A stretch of 64,000 nucleotides of DNA from Bacteroidia bacterium (GTDB lineage: Bacteria > Bacteroidota > Bacteroidia > UBA4408). Positions within the stretch are counted from its first letter, which is position 1, and the number at the start of each line of letters is the position of its first letter. Shown one piece after another: positions 28,837 through 38,487 of the stretch. The stretch lies in contig JADLFI010000006.1 of assembly GCA_020845635.1 (NCBI GenBank), positions 56,211 to 120,210 of the forward strand, written 5' to 3'. The notes under the pieces were generated by a model that was not told the origin of the DNA, did no database searches, and was given only the letters and a program-made list of their open reading frames with translations. The position numbers and the translations under genes are program-made.

Positions 28837-29856
28837 TTGCCCGTGTCATCTATCATTCATATTAGGCAACTCAATAAGTATATTGATACCCAAGAACAAA
28901 AAGTTTTTGTATTGTGTGATTCCAACTCTTATAAACATTGTTTTCATATACTTCAAGAACATCTGCCGGGTAGTTTAATTCCTATTAAAGTAAAGACCGG
29001 GGAATCTCAAAAAAACTTAGTCACTTGCACCTACATTTGGGAGCAACTCATAAAAAACAAGGCCCAAAAAGATGCGGTATTGATAAATCTTGGGGGGGGC
29101 GTAATTAGCGATATAGGGGGCTTTTCAGCTTCTACCTATAAAAGAGGAATCAGTTATTATAACATTCCTACTACTTTGTTGGCAATGGTTGATGCAGCTA
29201 TAGGAGGAAAAACAGGCTTTAATTTTGGACACTTAAAAAATATTATTGGAATTATACAAAACCCTGAAAAGGTTGTTTTGCACCCCGGGTTTTTAGAAAG
29301 CCTTCCCGAAAGGCATATAATTAACGGGTTTGCCGAAATGATTAAACATGCGCTTATTGATGGTCAGCAGCAAACTAATAAAATATTATCGGTTACAAAT
29401 GTCAGAGACTATCTTACCCAAACTAATATATTTGAAAACATACGGGTAAAGCAAAAAATTGTACATCGAGATTTGCATGAAAAGGACTTACGAAAAATAT
29501 TGAATTTGGGGCACACTATTGGGCATGCCATTGAATATGCCGCTCTTAAAAACAAGAAAAAGATATTACATGGCGAAGCGGTGGCTTGGGGTTTAATCGT
29601 GATGCTCAGGATGTCGGTTGCTAAGCTTCAGTTCAATCAGAGCAAAGCCGAAAAAATTATTGATTTTATTAAAAAGCATTACAGTAAACCAGCCTGGTTG
29701 CAACTATACCGAAAGGATATTTTGGCAGCCCTGATTCATGACAAAAAGAATACCCGTTTAAATATCAATATGGTTTTACTTAAAGACATTGGAGATGCAA
29801 GATACAACGTGGTTTGCACCAATGACGAGATAGGAAAAATATGGAGAAGCATTTAA
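28837..29856 (+). CDS. aroB: 3-dehydroquinate synthase
   Basis: NAD- and metal-dependent second step of the shikimate pathway. The 339-residue protein has LGGGVISDIGGFSASTYKRG, the MVDAAIGGKTGFN active-site stretch, LNLGHTIGHAIE and LHGEAVAWG, which supply metal-binding His and Glu residues. The start is uncertain between TTG at 28837 and GTG at 28843; there is no ATG nearby. The 3' end overlaps the convergent minus-strand gene by 4 bases. It is slightly short for the family but has all motifs. Confidence 0.94.
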   Translation: MPVSSIIHIRQLNKYIDTQEQKVFVLCDSNSYKHCFHILQEHLPGSLIPIKVKTGESQKNLVTCTYIWEQLIKNKAQKDAVLINLGGGVISDIGGFSASTYKRGISYYNIPTTLLAMVDAAIGGKTGFNFGHLKNIIGIIQNPEKVVLHPGFLESLPERHIINGFAEMIKHALIDGQQQTNKILSVTNVRDYLTQTNIFENIRVKQKIVHRDLHEKDLRKILNLGHTIGHAIEYAALKNKKKILHGEAVAWGLIVMLRMSVAKLQFNQSKAEKIIDFIKKHYSKPAWLQLYRKDILAALIHDKKNTRLNINMVLLKDIGDARYNVVCTNDEIGKIWRSI

Positions 29857-30800
29857 GGATAAAAACTTACCATAAAATTAAAAATATCTATACGGTAGCT
29901 GTTGGTTTGTTTACACACAATACTCTCAACTAAATTATTGCTTTCGTGGTAGAAATAAAAACACTCATTACGTAATACATTATTACGTTCATAGCGTTCC
30001 TGATTCAGCAGTGCATCCTGATATATATATTTTGTAACCTCACTTAAATTGCCTGCTGCATCACTGTTATATTTTTTTTCAGTTAAGCGACCTTGTTTAT
30101 CATAAACGTATTGATTGCTCACCCTTACTCCGGTAGTTACAAAGGTAAAATCTTGTTCAGTTACCCGAGTCCCACTTTCATCGGTGTAAACAATACCTTC
30201 CTTATATACTGTATTAATATCGTTCAAAAAACGCTTGCGAGTTTGATTGTTTCCAAGACTTTCATAACTAAAACTCTCACTTTGCTCAACGATTTGCTGA
30301 CCTAATTTAAAAAAATTAAAATCACCACTTAAATTCGTTTCAGAGCACTGCACTCTTTTTACCAACCTATGCTTATCATCATAGGTTTCGTAAACAGCCG
30401 TATAACTCCCATTGTTGTAAGTACGGGATATAAGTAGCCGGGTCTCTTTATTGTAATAATAAAAAGTATAAACACTATCGTAACCACTGTCTTTTTTGTT
30501 CAATTCAATTAATGATTCAATTTCACCATTGGTATTGTAACTGAAAATATATTTTTTAGGGGCACGTTCTATTCTGGTATTTTCCTGTTTAATATTCGTT
30601 TCAACTTCAATGCACTGAATTTTCTGCCCCTTAAAAGTTCTGCCCGGAAATAATACTTCAATAGTATTTTCTAACCATTCTTTCTGCATGTTAATCTGCG
30701 CGGTTAGTGGCTGCACAAAAAACAGCATCATAATACAGATTAATTTATTGACAGATGACACGCTATAATTTTTGAGTTTAAATATGCTAAAATTAATCAA
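29853..30800 (-). CDS. Secreted protein with YD-like repeat strands, function unknown
   Basis: Up to 315 residues. The N-terminal hydrophobic stretch ICIMMLFFVQPLTAQ is a signal peptide. The rest is beta-rich with strands such as FSYNTNGEIESL, YETYDDKHRLVKRV and YVYDKQGRLTEKKYNSD, which resemble the YD repeats of RHS-like wall proteins, but the array is short. No catalytic motif is visible. The start is unclear: TTG at 30800 gives a long leader, while GTG at 30761 gives a normal signal peptide and is favoured by a TTAATTTG -7-like element over the TTG. It is convergent with aroB. Confidence 0.7.
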   Translation of the reverse strand: MINFSIFKLKNYSVSSVNKLICIMMLFFVQPLTAQINMQKEWLENTIEVLFPGRTFKGQKIQCIEVETNIKQENTRIERAPKKYIFSYNTNGEIESLIELNKKDSGYDSVYTFYYYNKETRLLISRTYNNGSYTAVYETYDDKHRLVKRVQCSETNLSGDFNFFKLGQQIVEQSESFSYESLGNNQTRKRFLNDINTVYKEGIVYTDESGTRVTEQDFTFVTTGVRVSNQYVYDKQGRLTEKKYNSDAAGNLSEVTKYIYQDALLNQERYERNNVLRNECFYFYHESNNLVESIVCKQTNSYRIDIFNFMVSFYP

Positions 30801-30821
30801 ATTAATACGTTACTAATTTTA

Positions 30822-32846
30822 TTAATAATTATTAATTTTCATGGCATCCATCAGGTCATTTTTACTATGGTATGGCAGGTTGCAAGTTTTTTCAATACAT
30901 AAAAAATACTTATCTGCACTATCTGCCTTGTCCTCAACAAATGGTAATACTGAATTGTTTTTTAAGCAATATGGATAATAAAATAATACAGATTGTTTGT
31001 TTTCGGTATCAATAATAGTTTGTTCATAGTGTTTTTCAGGCACGGCAATTTGCACCAAAGGTGCATGAATACGCATAAGCAGTAATGCCCAATTCGAAAA
31101 TGAACTACCATAACTTTCTATTTCCTTGTAGAAGTTACTGCACATTCTTTCTGCCATTTGAGTGTATTTTTCTTCCTCAAAATATATTCCCAGCATAAAT
31201 AAAACATGTCCCATCACAGAGTTTGAGGAAGGTATAACATCATCCATAGTTTCTTTGGTGCGTGCCACCAAACGTTCACCACTGTTTTCGGTAAAGTAAA
31301 AAAGCCCGTCATTGGGGTCATAAAAATGTTGAAGTGCATATTCTAATAAATCTTTTGCCCTCAACAAAATTTGTACATTGCCGGTGGCTTCGTAGAGTTT
31401 AATAAACGAAAAAGCACAAAGCGCATAGTCTTCTAAAAACCCATTAATGCTCGACTTGCCGTTCTTATAACTATGCCATAATTTGCCGTTATCTTGCCAT
31501 TGATTGGCAATAATAAAATGATAAAGGGCTATGGCTTTGTTTAAATACTCTTTTTGGTTTAAAGCTTTAAAGGCATCAACAAAAGCACTTAGCATTAGGG
31601 CATTCCATGAGCTTATCGTTTTATCGTCAATCTCAGGCCATATTCTTTTATTTCGAGAATTATTTAAAAGGTAATGCCATTTCTCTTTCAAATCAATTAA
31701 AATCCTTAACTCAATCTTTTCTTTTTTACAAAACTCTTCATCATTTTGTGTTCGTAGCAATATGTAATTATTGTGTTCCCAATGTCCGGTATTATTAACA
31801 TTGTAATATCGAGCAAAGATTTCATACTCGTCAGCGGGTAATAAGTTTTTAAGTTCCTCTTGAGACCAGATATAAAATTTTCCTTCCTGTCCTTCACTAT
31901 CGGCATCTATGGCCGAAAAATATCCTCCTTTCTTATTATCAAACACAGATGTTATAAAGCGAATGGTTTTTACGATGCTTTCTTTATAATTATTATTGGG
32001 ATTAAAACGGTAGGCTACACTGTAAAGCGAAACTAACTGGGCATTGTCATACAACATTTTTTCAAAATGAGGAACTTTCCAGTAAATATCTGTACTGTAG
32101 CGTGCAAAACCACCGCCAATTTGATCAAATATGCCACCCCAACTCATTTTTTCTAAAGTATTAAATACAAATTTTTTCAAAGCCTCATCATTATTTTGAA
32201 GAGCATAATGTAACAAAAACGAATAATAAACGGGCATAGGAAATTTGGGAGCACGATTCATACCTCCGTTAATATCATCGAAAAGTTGTTTCTGCTTGCT
32301 GATACTGTTTTTCAAAACATCGTTAGTTTGATGTTTGCTGTATAAGCTATCTTGTACAAACAACTGATTTTGTATAATGCCTTTGGTTAAGCGGTCTGCA
32401 TAAGTTTCTAAATCAGATTTTTTATGCTTAAAAAGGTCGTAGATATTCTCTAAGGTACTTATCCATTGCTCAAGAGGAAAATAGGTGCCTCCATAAAACG
32501 GTCTTCCATCAGGCAAAGCAAAGCAATTTAATGGCCATCCACCGTGCCCCGTCATCATTTGTATAGCTTGCATATAAATGGCATCAATATCGGGACGCTC
32601 CTCACGATCTACTTTTACACAAATAAAGTATTTATTCATAATTCGTGCCGCTTCCTCATTCTCAAAACATTCGCGCTCCATAACATGACACCAATGACAT
32701 GAACTATATCCTATACTGATAAGTAATAATTTATCTTGTGATTGGGCAATATGTATGGTTTCTTCATTCCAGGCACGCCAGTTTACAGGATTATGGGCAT
32801 GTTGCAGTAGGTAAGGACTGCTTTCGTGTATCAGTAGATTTGCCAT
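30822..32846 (-). CDS. DUF255 thioredoxin-domain protein (YyaL/SSP411 family)
   Basis: A 674-residue protein. The N-terminal third is a thioredoxin-like domain (NLLIHESSPYLLQHAHNPV, then YSSCHWCHVME with Cys50 and Cys53). The remainder is an (alpha/alpha)-barrel like that of glycoside-processing and epimerase enzymes. FGGGGFARYSTD-type loops (IGGGFARYSTD), VPHFEKMLYDNAQL and AIDADSEGQEGKFY are family landmarks. The biochemical role of the family is not settled. No signal peptide is visible, so it should be cytoplasmic. Neighbours give no clue. Confidence 0.9.
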   Translation of the reverse strand: MANLLIHESSPYLLQHAHNPVNWRAWNEETIHIAQSQDKLLLISIGYSSCHWCHVMERECFENEEAARIMNKYFICVKVDREERPDIDAIYMQAIQMMTGHGGWPLNCFALPDGRPFYGGTYFPLEQWISTLENIYDLFKHKKSDLETYADRLTKGIIQNQLFVQDSLYSKHQTNDVLKNSISKQKQLFDDINGGMNRAPKFPMPVYYSFLLHYALQNNDEALKKFVFNTLEKMSWGGIFDQIGGGFARYSTDIYWKVPHFEKMLYDNAQLVSLYSVAYRFNPNNNYKESIVKTIRFITSVFDNKKGGYFSAIDADSEGQEGKFYIWSQEELKNLLPADEYEIFARYYNVNNTGHWEHNNYILLRTQNDEEFCKKEKIELRILIDLKEKWHYLLNNSRNKRIWPEIDDKTISSWNALMLSAFVDAFKALNQKEYLNKAIALYHFIIANQWQDNGKLWHSYKNGKSSINGFLEDYALCAFSFIKLYEATGNVQILLRAKDLLEYALQHFYDPNDGLFYFTENSGERLVARTKETMDDVIPSSNSVMGHVLFMLGIYFEEEKYTQMAERMCSNFYKEIESYGSSFSNWALLLMRIHAPLVQIAVPEKHYEQTIIDTENKQSVLFYYPYCLKNNSVLPFVEDKADSADKYFLCIEKTCNLPYHSKNDLMDAMKINNY

Positions 32847-32955
32847 TGTGTATTTGTGTTGTTAATTAGAATTATGTTGCTCGGTTTTCTTTTTCCTGGC
32901 CTAATATTTAAAATGATAAAGCTACATATATTTATAAACTTAATAAGTTCAGACT

Positions 32956-33084
32956 ATGTGGAGGAAAATGAATGAGAAGAAATATGCAGTAGAACCCCAA
33001 AATTTATGGGAGAAAGTTTATGCAGTAATTATTATTTCTTTCGGGAGTGTAGTTATTTGGGAGGAAGTAGCTTATGTTAAATGA
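32956..33084 (+). CDS. Possible 42-residue membrane peptide
   Basis: A short ATG-started frame in the gap between the DUF255 gene and manC. It encodes a charged N-terminus and a hydrophobic run (VYAVIIISFGSVVIW, 23-37). It overlaps the 3' end of manC by 8 bases on the other strand. There is no clear ribosome-binding site or promoter. It may well be a chance frame. Confidence 0.2.
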   Translation: MWRKMNEKKYAVEPQNLWEKVYAVIIISFGSVVIWEEVAYVK

Positions 33085-34168
33085 ATTTATCTCCTTTATT
33101 CATTTTTACGTCATTTACAAACTGTCTAATTTGTTGCTCATTTTCTTTTTTACAAATCATTAATACGTCATGAGTATCCACAACAATATAATCATTCAAA
33201 CCTTCAACAACAATTAGTTTTTCTTTTGGAGCACTAACAATACATTTCTCTGAATTATAGGTCATGGCATTTTTATTGATAATGGCATTACCATTATTAT
33301 CTTTGGCAATATGGGTATATAATGAGCCAAAAGTACCAAGGTCGCTCCAACCAATAATAGAGGCTCTTACATATACATTGGATGCCTTTTCCATAATTCC
33401 GTAGTCAATAGATATGCTTTTGCTTATGCTGTAAGCATTTTTAATAAATTCAGCCTCCTTGTCGGTATTATATACATTCATTCCTTCTTTAAACAATACG
33501 GCTGTTTCGGGCATATAATTTTCAAAAGCCTTTATAATACTTTTCGCAGTCCATATAAAAATTCCTGAATTCCAAAGAAAATCGCCACTTTGAATAAAGT
33601 ATTTTGCCACTTCTAAATCGGGCTTTTCGGTAAATGTTTTTACTTTCTTAATGCGATGATCCGTTTCGGGAGTTGGACTTTCAATAAATTGAATATAACC
33701 ATAGCCGGTATCGGGTCTTGAAGGTTTTATGCCTAAAGTAACCAGGCAGTCTTCTGATGAAGCCTTGCGAAAACAAGAATTGATAGCTTTTGCAAATGTA
33801 TCTTCTTTCAAGATTAAATGATCGGCAGGCGAAACAACAATTCGCGCATCCTGATTTTGGGAATATATTTTATAGCAGGCGTAAGCTATACATGGTGCAG
33901 TATTTCTGCGCGAAGGTTCAAGTAATATTTGCTGATCACCTAAATTTGGCAACTGCTCTTTTACCAAATCCTTATAAATCTCATTGGTAACTACCACTAT
34001 GTTTTCGCGGGGGCAAAGTTTTAAAAACCTGTTATAAGTTAATTGAAGCAAGGTTTGTCCTAAGCCTAAAATATCTATAAATTGTTTAGGATAATTAGTC
34101 CGACTCATAGGCCAAAAACGGCTTCCTATACCTCCGGCCATAATTACACAATAATTATTTTTCATCAT
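33077..34168 (-). CDS. manC: Mannose-1-phosphate guanylyltransferase
   Basis: Makes GDP-mannose from mannose-1-phosphate and GTP for polysaccharide synthesis. The 363-residue protein has the nucleotidyltransferase loop MAGGIGSRFWPMSR, NYPKQF, and FTEKPDLEVAKYFI followed by LWNSGIFIW. It stops before the isomerase domain found in bifunctional forms, so it is a single-function enzyme. An exact -7 element on the minus strand (TATATTTG, 34185-34192) lies 17 bases upstream of the ATG. Confidence 0.94.
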   Translation of the reverse strand: MMKNNYCVIMAGGIGSRFWPMSRTNYPKQFIDILGLGQTLLQLTYNRFLKLCPRENIVVVTNEIYKDLVKEQLPNLGDQQILLEPSRRNTAPCIAYACYKIYSQNQDARIVVSPADHLILKEDTFAKAINSCFRKASSEDCLVTLGIKPSRPDTGYGYIQFIESPTPETDHRIKKVKTFTEKPDLEVAKYFIQSGDFLWNSGIFIWTAKSIIKAFENYMPETAVLFKEGMNVYNTDKEAEFIKNAYSISKSISIDYGIMEKASNVYVRASIIGWSDLGTFGSLYTHIAKDNNGNAIINKNAMTYNSEKCIVSAPKEKLIVVEGLNDYIVVDTHDVLMICKKENEQQIRQFVNDVKMNKGDKFI

Positions 34169-34184
34169 TTCCTTTTTCGGGGCG

Positions 34185-34192
34185 CAAATATA
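34185..34192 (-). promoter_or_regulatory. -7 promoter element of manC
   Basis: TATATTTG on the minus strand, an exact TAnnTTTG match 17 bases before the ATG. I could not find a good -33 TTTG at the usual distance. Confidence 0.4.
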
Positions 34193-34233
34193 ATTTTTTT
34201 TAATGTATCTTAGATACTCTCACTATGAAATGT

Positions 34234-35514
34234 TTAGGCTTTTAATTTTGAGATAGCCAATTTTATTTGTTGTATAATTTGCGGAATATCTTCACTATGG
34301 CAGGTTCCAACCGATATTCTAAACCAAGTTGAATCTGTTCCTGTACCAAAGGCGCTAAACGGTACTATTCCTAAATTGGCATGGTTTAATAAATACGAAG
34401 TTATTTCAAGAACATTACTTAAAGTTTTCCCTTCGGGAGTAACATAGCCCAACAAATTAAACTGAACGGTCAAATACATAGCTGCTTGTGGCTTTATGGC
34501 TTTTACAGGAATACCTTCTTTTTCTAATTCCTCAAAACCCTGATAGAGTAGGTTAAGTGCCTCGTATAGCTTAGATTTGTGATGGGTCAAATACGTGTCA
34601 ACAGCATTATTATCTGCCAAGAAATTAGCTACAGCCAATTGTTCGGCTTTAGGTGCCCATGCCCCAATATGAGTAAGTATAGCTACCATTTTATCAATAA
34701 TAATTTTAGGACCAAATGCCCAACCCACTCTAACTCCGGTGGCAGCAAATGCTTTTGAAATACCATCAATATAAATAGTGTATTTTTTCATTTCAGGATT
34801 TAAACTTGCCGGGTCGTAGTGGCGGGTTTCTCCGTGTGTCAGCATCCAGTATATTTGATCGTACAATAGGTACAACGGTTTTTGTGAAGGCCCTCTTCGC
34901 TCGTTTTCTTTCAATATTAAGTTGCATATATCGTTTAAGGATTCTTTTGAGAGTACAGTTCCTGTTGGGTTAAGCGGGCTGCATAAAGCTATTAATGCGG
35001 CATTTTCAATATGTGGAGCAATCTCTGCGGCAGTTGGCATAAAATGATTTTCGGGTTGCGTTGGAATAATTATCTGTTGCGCATCGCTCAAATAACAGTA
35101 ATGATTGTTATTCCAAGAAGGTACCGGGAAAATAACTTGTTCGTTTGGATTTACTAATGTTTGAAAGGCAGCATATATCAACGGACGTGCACCACCTGCA
35201 ATCATAATTTGCTGGGCAGTATATTCAAGATTTCCGTAGTGCTTTAAATAAGTACTTACGGCTTCTCGTAGCTCTAACATCCCGGGTGCAGCCGGGTAAT
35301 TGGTTTCGTTGTTTCGGTAGGCTTGGGTTATGTGTTCTTTTAAGAGTTCAGGAATAGGATAAATATTAGAATTAAAGTCGCCTATGGTAAGGTTGTATAT
35401 TTTGTTTCCTTGTTTAATTTTTTCGTTTATATCGGCAGCAATCTTAATGATTTCGCTACCAATCATATTTTCAGCCTTTTTTGATATCTGTACCTTTTTT
35501 TCAGTGGTAATCAT
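34234..35514 (-). CDS. PLP-dependent class I/II aminotransferase
   Basis: A 426-residue fold-type I aminotransferase. APGMLELREAVSTYL, SPLNPTGTVLS (substrate and PLP contacts), YDQIYWML, and GISKAFAATGVRVGW carry the expected motifs; the Lys of GISK is the PLP anchor and RVGW the phosphate-binding Arg. The family resembles aspartate/aromatic aminotransferases, but substrate preference cannot be read off. It has its own promoter upstream and is separated from manC by 65 bases. Confidence 0.88.
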   Translation of the reverse strand: MITTEKKVQISKKAENMIGSEIIKIAADINEKIKQGNKIYNLTIGDFNSNIYPIPELLKEHITQAYRNNETNYPAAPGMLELREAVSTYLKHYGNLEYTAQQIMIAGGARPLIYAAFQTLVNPNEQVIFPVPSWNNNHYCYLSDAQQIIIPTQPENHFMPTAAEIAPHIENAALIALCSPLNPTGTVLSKESLNDICNLILKENERRGPSQKPLYLLYDQIYWMLTHGETRHYDPASLNPEMKKYTIYIDGISKAFAATGVRVGWAFGPKIIIDKMVAILTHIGAWAPKAEQLAVANFLADNNAVDTYLTHHKSKLYEALNLLYQGFEELEKEGIPVKAIKPQAAMYLTVQFNLLGYVTPEGKTLSNVLEITSYLLNHANLGIVPFSAFGTGTDSTWFRISVGTCHSEDIPQIIQQIKLAISKLKA

Positions 35515-35539
35515 AAATTTCTGTGTTATTTTTATTCAA

Positions 35540-35570
35540 CAAATATACTCTTTTTACTTGGTTTTTCAAT
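35540..35570 (-). promoter_or_regulatory. Promoter of the aminotransferase gene
   Basis: On the minus strand: ATTG (35567-35570), 19 bases, TATATTTG (35540-35547), an exact -7 match. The leader would be about 20 bases. Confidence 0.5.
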
Positions 35571-35648
35571 TACTTCACGGCATTAAATTACCGGTTTTAT
35601 CGGAACTATAAGTTTTTATGTAAGACGGCTTAGTGAATATCTTATAAT

Positions 35649-35682
35649 AAAAAAGCTGCATTCTACCGAATGCAGCTTTTTT
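35649..35682 (-). terminator. Intrinsic terminator of the T9SS cargo gene
   Basis: Perfect 15-base arms AAAAAAGCTGCATTC / GAATGCAGCTTTTTT around a TACC loop, 24 bases beyond the stop at 35707. A-run and T-run would let it act in both directions. Confidence 0.85.
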
Positions 35683-35706
35683 CTGAAAACAAAAATAAAT
35701 GAAAGA

Positions 35707-37602
35707 TTATTTTACAACAGAGAATTTAACTGTTTGAGTATTTTCTCCAAGTCTTACTTTGGCAAAATAAATACCGGCATTTAAATTTGATGCATTAATG
35801 TTATAAGTATTATTACCGGCAATAGCAGAAATTGATTCAGTGTAAACTACCTGACCAATAGTATTTACAATTTCTACACTAGCATTGGTGTTTTTATCTG
35901 CATTAATATTTAATACCATTAAATCCTTTACCGGATTAGGGAATACTTTAACACTTACACCGCTGTTAGAAATACTATTTACACCTAAAACAGTAATAGG
36001 AGCTACAGATGATTGGTATATTTCTTTGGTAGCAATATTCTGTACAAAGGCCACAACCTCTAGGTTGTCCATACCAGTCCATAAGTCATAAGAAAGCTGA
36101 GCAGGTATAGCACCTACGTTACTGAAGGTGTAACTTTCGTTTTTGGTAACAGGAGTACCATCAACCAAACCATTTAAAGCTATACCATTACCATTAGGTA
36201 ACATCTTACGCATAGCATGGTGATAATTTTTTTGTGTAGTGGTTGCTCCGGGATAATTGTATTCTTTTTCTAATACTGCAATAAATAATTTAGCATTTGA
36301 AGGTATGTCAATATATGGCGTTACGGTAACACTTACATCAACTTTCTTAGTACCTACACCTGCGGTGGCAGTAGCGGAAATAGCCATAGCTGACGGAACT
36401 AATTTAGCAGCATCAATATCAGGCTGTGGATCAATCATATCACGACCTTCAATAAATGGAGCAGGAATACCATTTACACCATAGTAACTTCTTCTGGTAC
36501 TACCATCATTGTTATAGCTTGGGTCATTACCCGGAGAAGGCCAGTTCATTTGATATTTAACGGCACTTACATTAGAAAAATTAGCTCCTAATTCGTTCGT
36601 ATGGTTATCACCTAAAAGTGGGTCAAAGGTTTGGTTAAATGAAGCACAAGGTACGCATGTAGAGCTGGTAAATTCTTCAACTAAAACAACTCTGTCAACT
36701 ACTTGTGAAGCAACCATTAAAGAACCGGTATTGCTATCGTTTGAAGGCACTTGGTCGGCATTACTTAGGTTAATATCAGTTGCCCACACTTCAATAGATT
36801 TGGTTCCGGTTGAAGTTGGTGTGTAAGTTGTTGGATGCGAAAAATTATAGGTACCGTTTATTGCAGCAATATTTAAACCGGTAATAGTTTGTGATACCGG
36901 AGCACCATTGTCAACACTATAATTTAAGGTAAAAGAGTTTACAGTTTGTCCGCCATAATTGGTTATAGTTCCTGAAACAGTAAATGGCTGATTGTTTGAA
37001 ATAAAGCTAGGGAAATTTAAAGAAGTAACCGACAAATCGTATTCGGCAGGAGAATATACATGAAAATTATCAATCATAGCGCCCCATAACCAACCTCCAC
37101 CATCAGAATACACAAACTTAATTCGTACATTACTATTACCGGCATAACTATTAAGGCTGAATAGTTCTGTTCTCCAGTCAGCCGCACCATCAATTACTGC
37201 CAATTGGCTATAGGTTGCACCGCTATCTGTTGATACACTAATAGAAAATGTCTCCGAAGCTCCATTGTAGGTGCCTTCTCCATATAAAATATCAACACTC
37301 AGAGCAGCTGTGGTTACTGAACTAAGATCTAATACAGGTGATTCTAGTACATCATTTGATTTATCACAATTACAGCCATCATCATTGGTGCCAATCATTC
37401 GGGTATGAGCCGGAATAGGGAATGATGAGCTTTGCAAATCAGTATTGGTTCCCATTTTCCAGCCACCATCTGTGGCTGCAGTAGTGATTGTCCAACCTGT
37501 TGGGAGATTTGCCCCCTCAAAATCTTCGTTAAGAATAGTTGTTTGCGCATTTACAGCTAATGAAGCTGTAACTACACCTACTAAGAGTAAAAGTTTTTTC
37601 AT
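35707..37602 (-). CDS. Large T9SS cargo protein with jelly-roll and Omp28-like domains
   Basis: A 631-residue secreted protein. A signal peptide (~1-19) is followed by a jelly-roll, choice-of-anchor-type domain (~20-187: LNEDFEGANLPTGW to MIDNFHVY), a CARDB-like beta domain (~190-300), and an Omp28-like region starting VVLVEEFTSSTCVPCASFN (~307-325) with a CxxC pair in a thioredoxin-like setting. A C-terminal T9SS type A sorting domain (VKVFPNPVKD ... GIYFAKVRLG) directs it across the outer membrane to the surface. Its promoter and terminator are both clear, so it is a one-gene unit. The molecular role is unknown. Confidence 0.9.
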   Translation of the reverse strand: MKKLLLLVGVVTASLAVNAQTTILNEDFEGANLPTGWTITTAATDGGWKMGTNTDLQSSSFPIPAHTRMIGTNDDGCNCDKSNDVLESPVLDLSSVTTAALSVDILYGEGTYNGASETFSISVSTDSGATYSQLAVIDGAADWRTELFSLNSYAGNSNVRIKFVYSDGGGWLWGAMIDNFHVYSPAEYDLSVTSLNFPSFISNNQPFTVSGTITNYGGQTVNSFTLNYSVDNGAPVSQTITGLNIAAINGTYNFSHPTTYTPTSTGTKSIEVWATDINLSNADQVPSNDSNTGSLMVASQVVDRVVLVEEFTSSTCVPCASFNQTFDPLLGDNHTNELGANFSNVSAVKYQMNWPSPGNDPSYNNDGSTRRSYYGVNGIPAPFIEGRDMIDPQPDIDAAKLVPSAMAISATATAGVGTKKVDVSVTVTPYIDIPSNAKLFIAVLEKEYNYPGATTTQKNYHHAMRKMLPNGNGIALNGLVDGTPVTKNESYTFSNVGAIPAQLSYDLWTGMDNLEVVAFVQNIATKEIYQSSVAPITVLGVNSISNSGVSVKVFPNPVKDLMVLNINADKNTNASVEIVNTIGQVVYTESISAIAGNNTYNINASNLNAGIYFAKVRLGENTQTVKFSVVK

Positions 37603-37630
37603 TTGTCTTTTGGTTTAAATTTTTAATAAG

Positions 37631-37662
37631 CAAAGCTAAAAAAAATGAAACCAAACCTCAAA
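37631..37662 (-). promoter_or_regulatory. Promoter of the large T9SS cargo gene
   Basis: On the minus strand: TTTG (37659-37662), exactly 20 bases, TAGCTTTG (37631-37638). Both elements match the Bacteroidota consensus. The -33 element abuts the stop codon of the VanZ-like gene. Confidence 0.7.
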
Positions 37663-38052
37663 CTATTTAACATTAATTTTTTTTCGCTTCTTTTTCTTAG
37701 ATACTATATATATCGAAGCTACAATACAACCAAAGGTATTTGCAATAAAATCGAACAAATCGGCTGTTCGCTCATCAAAAAGTTCTTGTTGTAATATTTC
37801 TAAAACACCACCATACGGAATACTGAAAGATAAAGCGTAAATTAATGCCTGTTTGTAAGCATTGGTTTTATTTACGGCCTTATATATACTCCAAACCAAA
37901 ATAAAGAAGAGAGTAGCATGAACAAACTTATCAAAGCTAAGCAGTTCTAAAAAAGAAATATGCGGAATATCCTTACCGGGTATTCCGCATAAAAATGCTA
38001 TGAAGAGCGCCCATAATACAGGAAAAGCAAAAATTTTTATATTATGGGACAT
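37663..38052 (-). CDS. VanZ-like membrane protein
   Basis: A 129-residue protein with about four hydrophobic helices. FDKFVHATLFFIL (40-52) and EILQQELFDERTADLFDFIANTFG are the conserved segments of the VanZ-like family, including the Asp/His and Glu/Arg pattern. The C-terminus is strongly basic. It lies 28 bases after gcvH on the same strand and probably shares its transcript. Roles in the family are poorly defined; VanZ itself affects teicoplanin resistance, which should not be assumed here. Confidence 0.82.
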   Translation of the reverse strand: MSHNIKIFAFPVLWALFIAFLCGIPGKDIPHISFLELLSFDKFVHATLFFILVWSIYKAVNKTNAYKQALIYALSFSIPYGGVLEILQQELFDERTADLFDFIANTFGCIVASIYIVSKKKKRKKINVK

Positions 38053-38080
38053 CTGGTTTGCTTTTGTTAGAATAGCCTAA

Positions 38081-38461
38081 TTAATGACCAATTAGCTCTT
38101 TATATTGTGCAGCACTAAGCAAGTGGTCAATCTCGGCTGTATTTGAAATGCTAATTTTTATCATCCAGCCCTCTCCGTATGGGTCGTTGTTAACTGTTTC
38201 CGGATTAGTATCTAAATTTTTATTTACTTCTAATATTTTTCCGCTTAATGGTAAAAATAAGTCAGATACAGTTTTTACTGCTTCTACTGTACCAAATACG
38301 CTATCTTTTTCTAAACTTTCGCCTTCGGTGCTAATATCTACGTAAACTATATCGCCCAACTCGCTTTGCGCAAATGCCGTAATGCCTACTAAAGCTTCAT
38401 TGCCATTAATTTTAACCCATTCGTGGTCTTTGGTGTACTTTAAGTTTTCAGGAAATTCCAT
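38081..38461 (-). CDS. gcvH: Glycine cleavage system H protein
   Basis: Lipoyl carrier that shuttles the aminomethyl group between the P, T and L proteins. With ATG at 38461 the protein has 126 residues, the family's usual length, and starts MEFPENLKYTKDHEW. Lys63 in VFGTVEAVKTVSDL is the lipoylation site. An upstream in-frame ATG at 38494 would add 11 residues, but it lies inside an exact -7 element, so it is probably not transcribed. The other glycine-cleavage genes are not in the window. Confidence 0.95.
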   Translation of the reverse strand: MEFPENLKYTKDHEWVKINGNEALVGITAFAQSELGDIVYVDISTEGESLEKDSVFGTVEAVKTVSDLFLPLSGKILEVNKNLDTNPETVNNDPYGEGWMIKISISNTAEIDHLLSAAQYKELIGH

Positions 38462-38487
38462 AATTCTTATTAATATTTTATTGGGTA

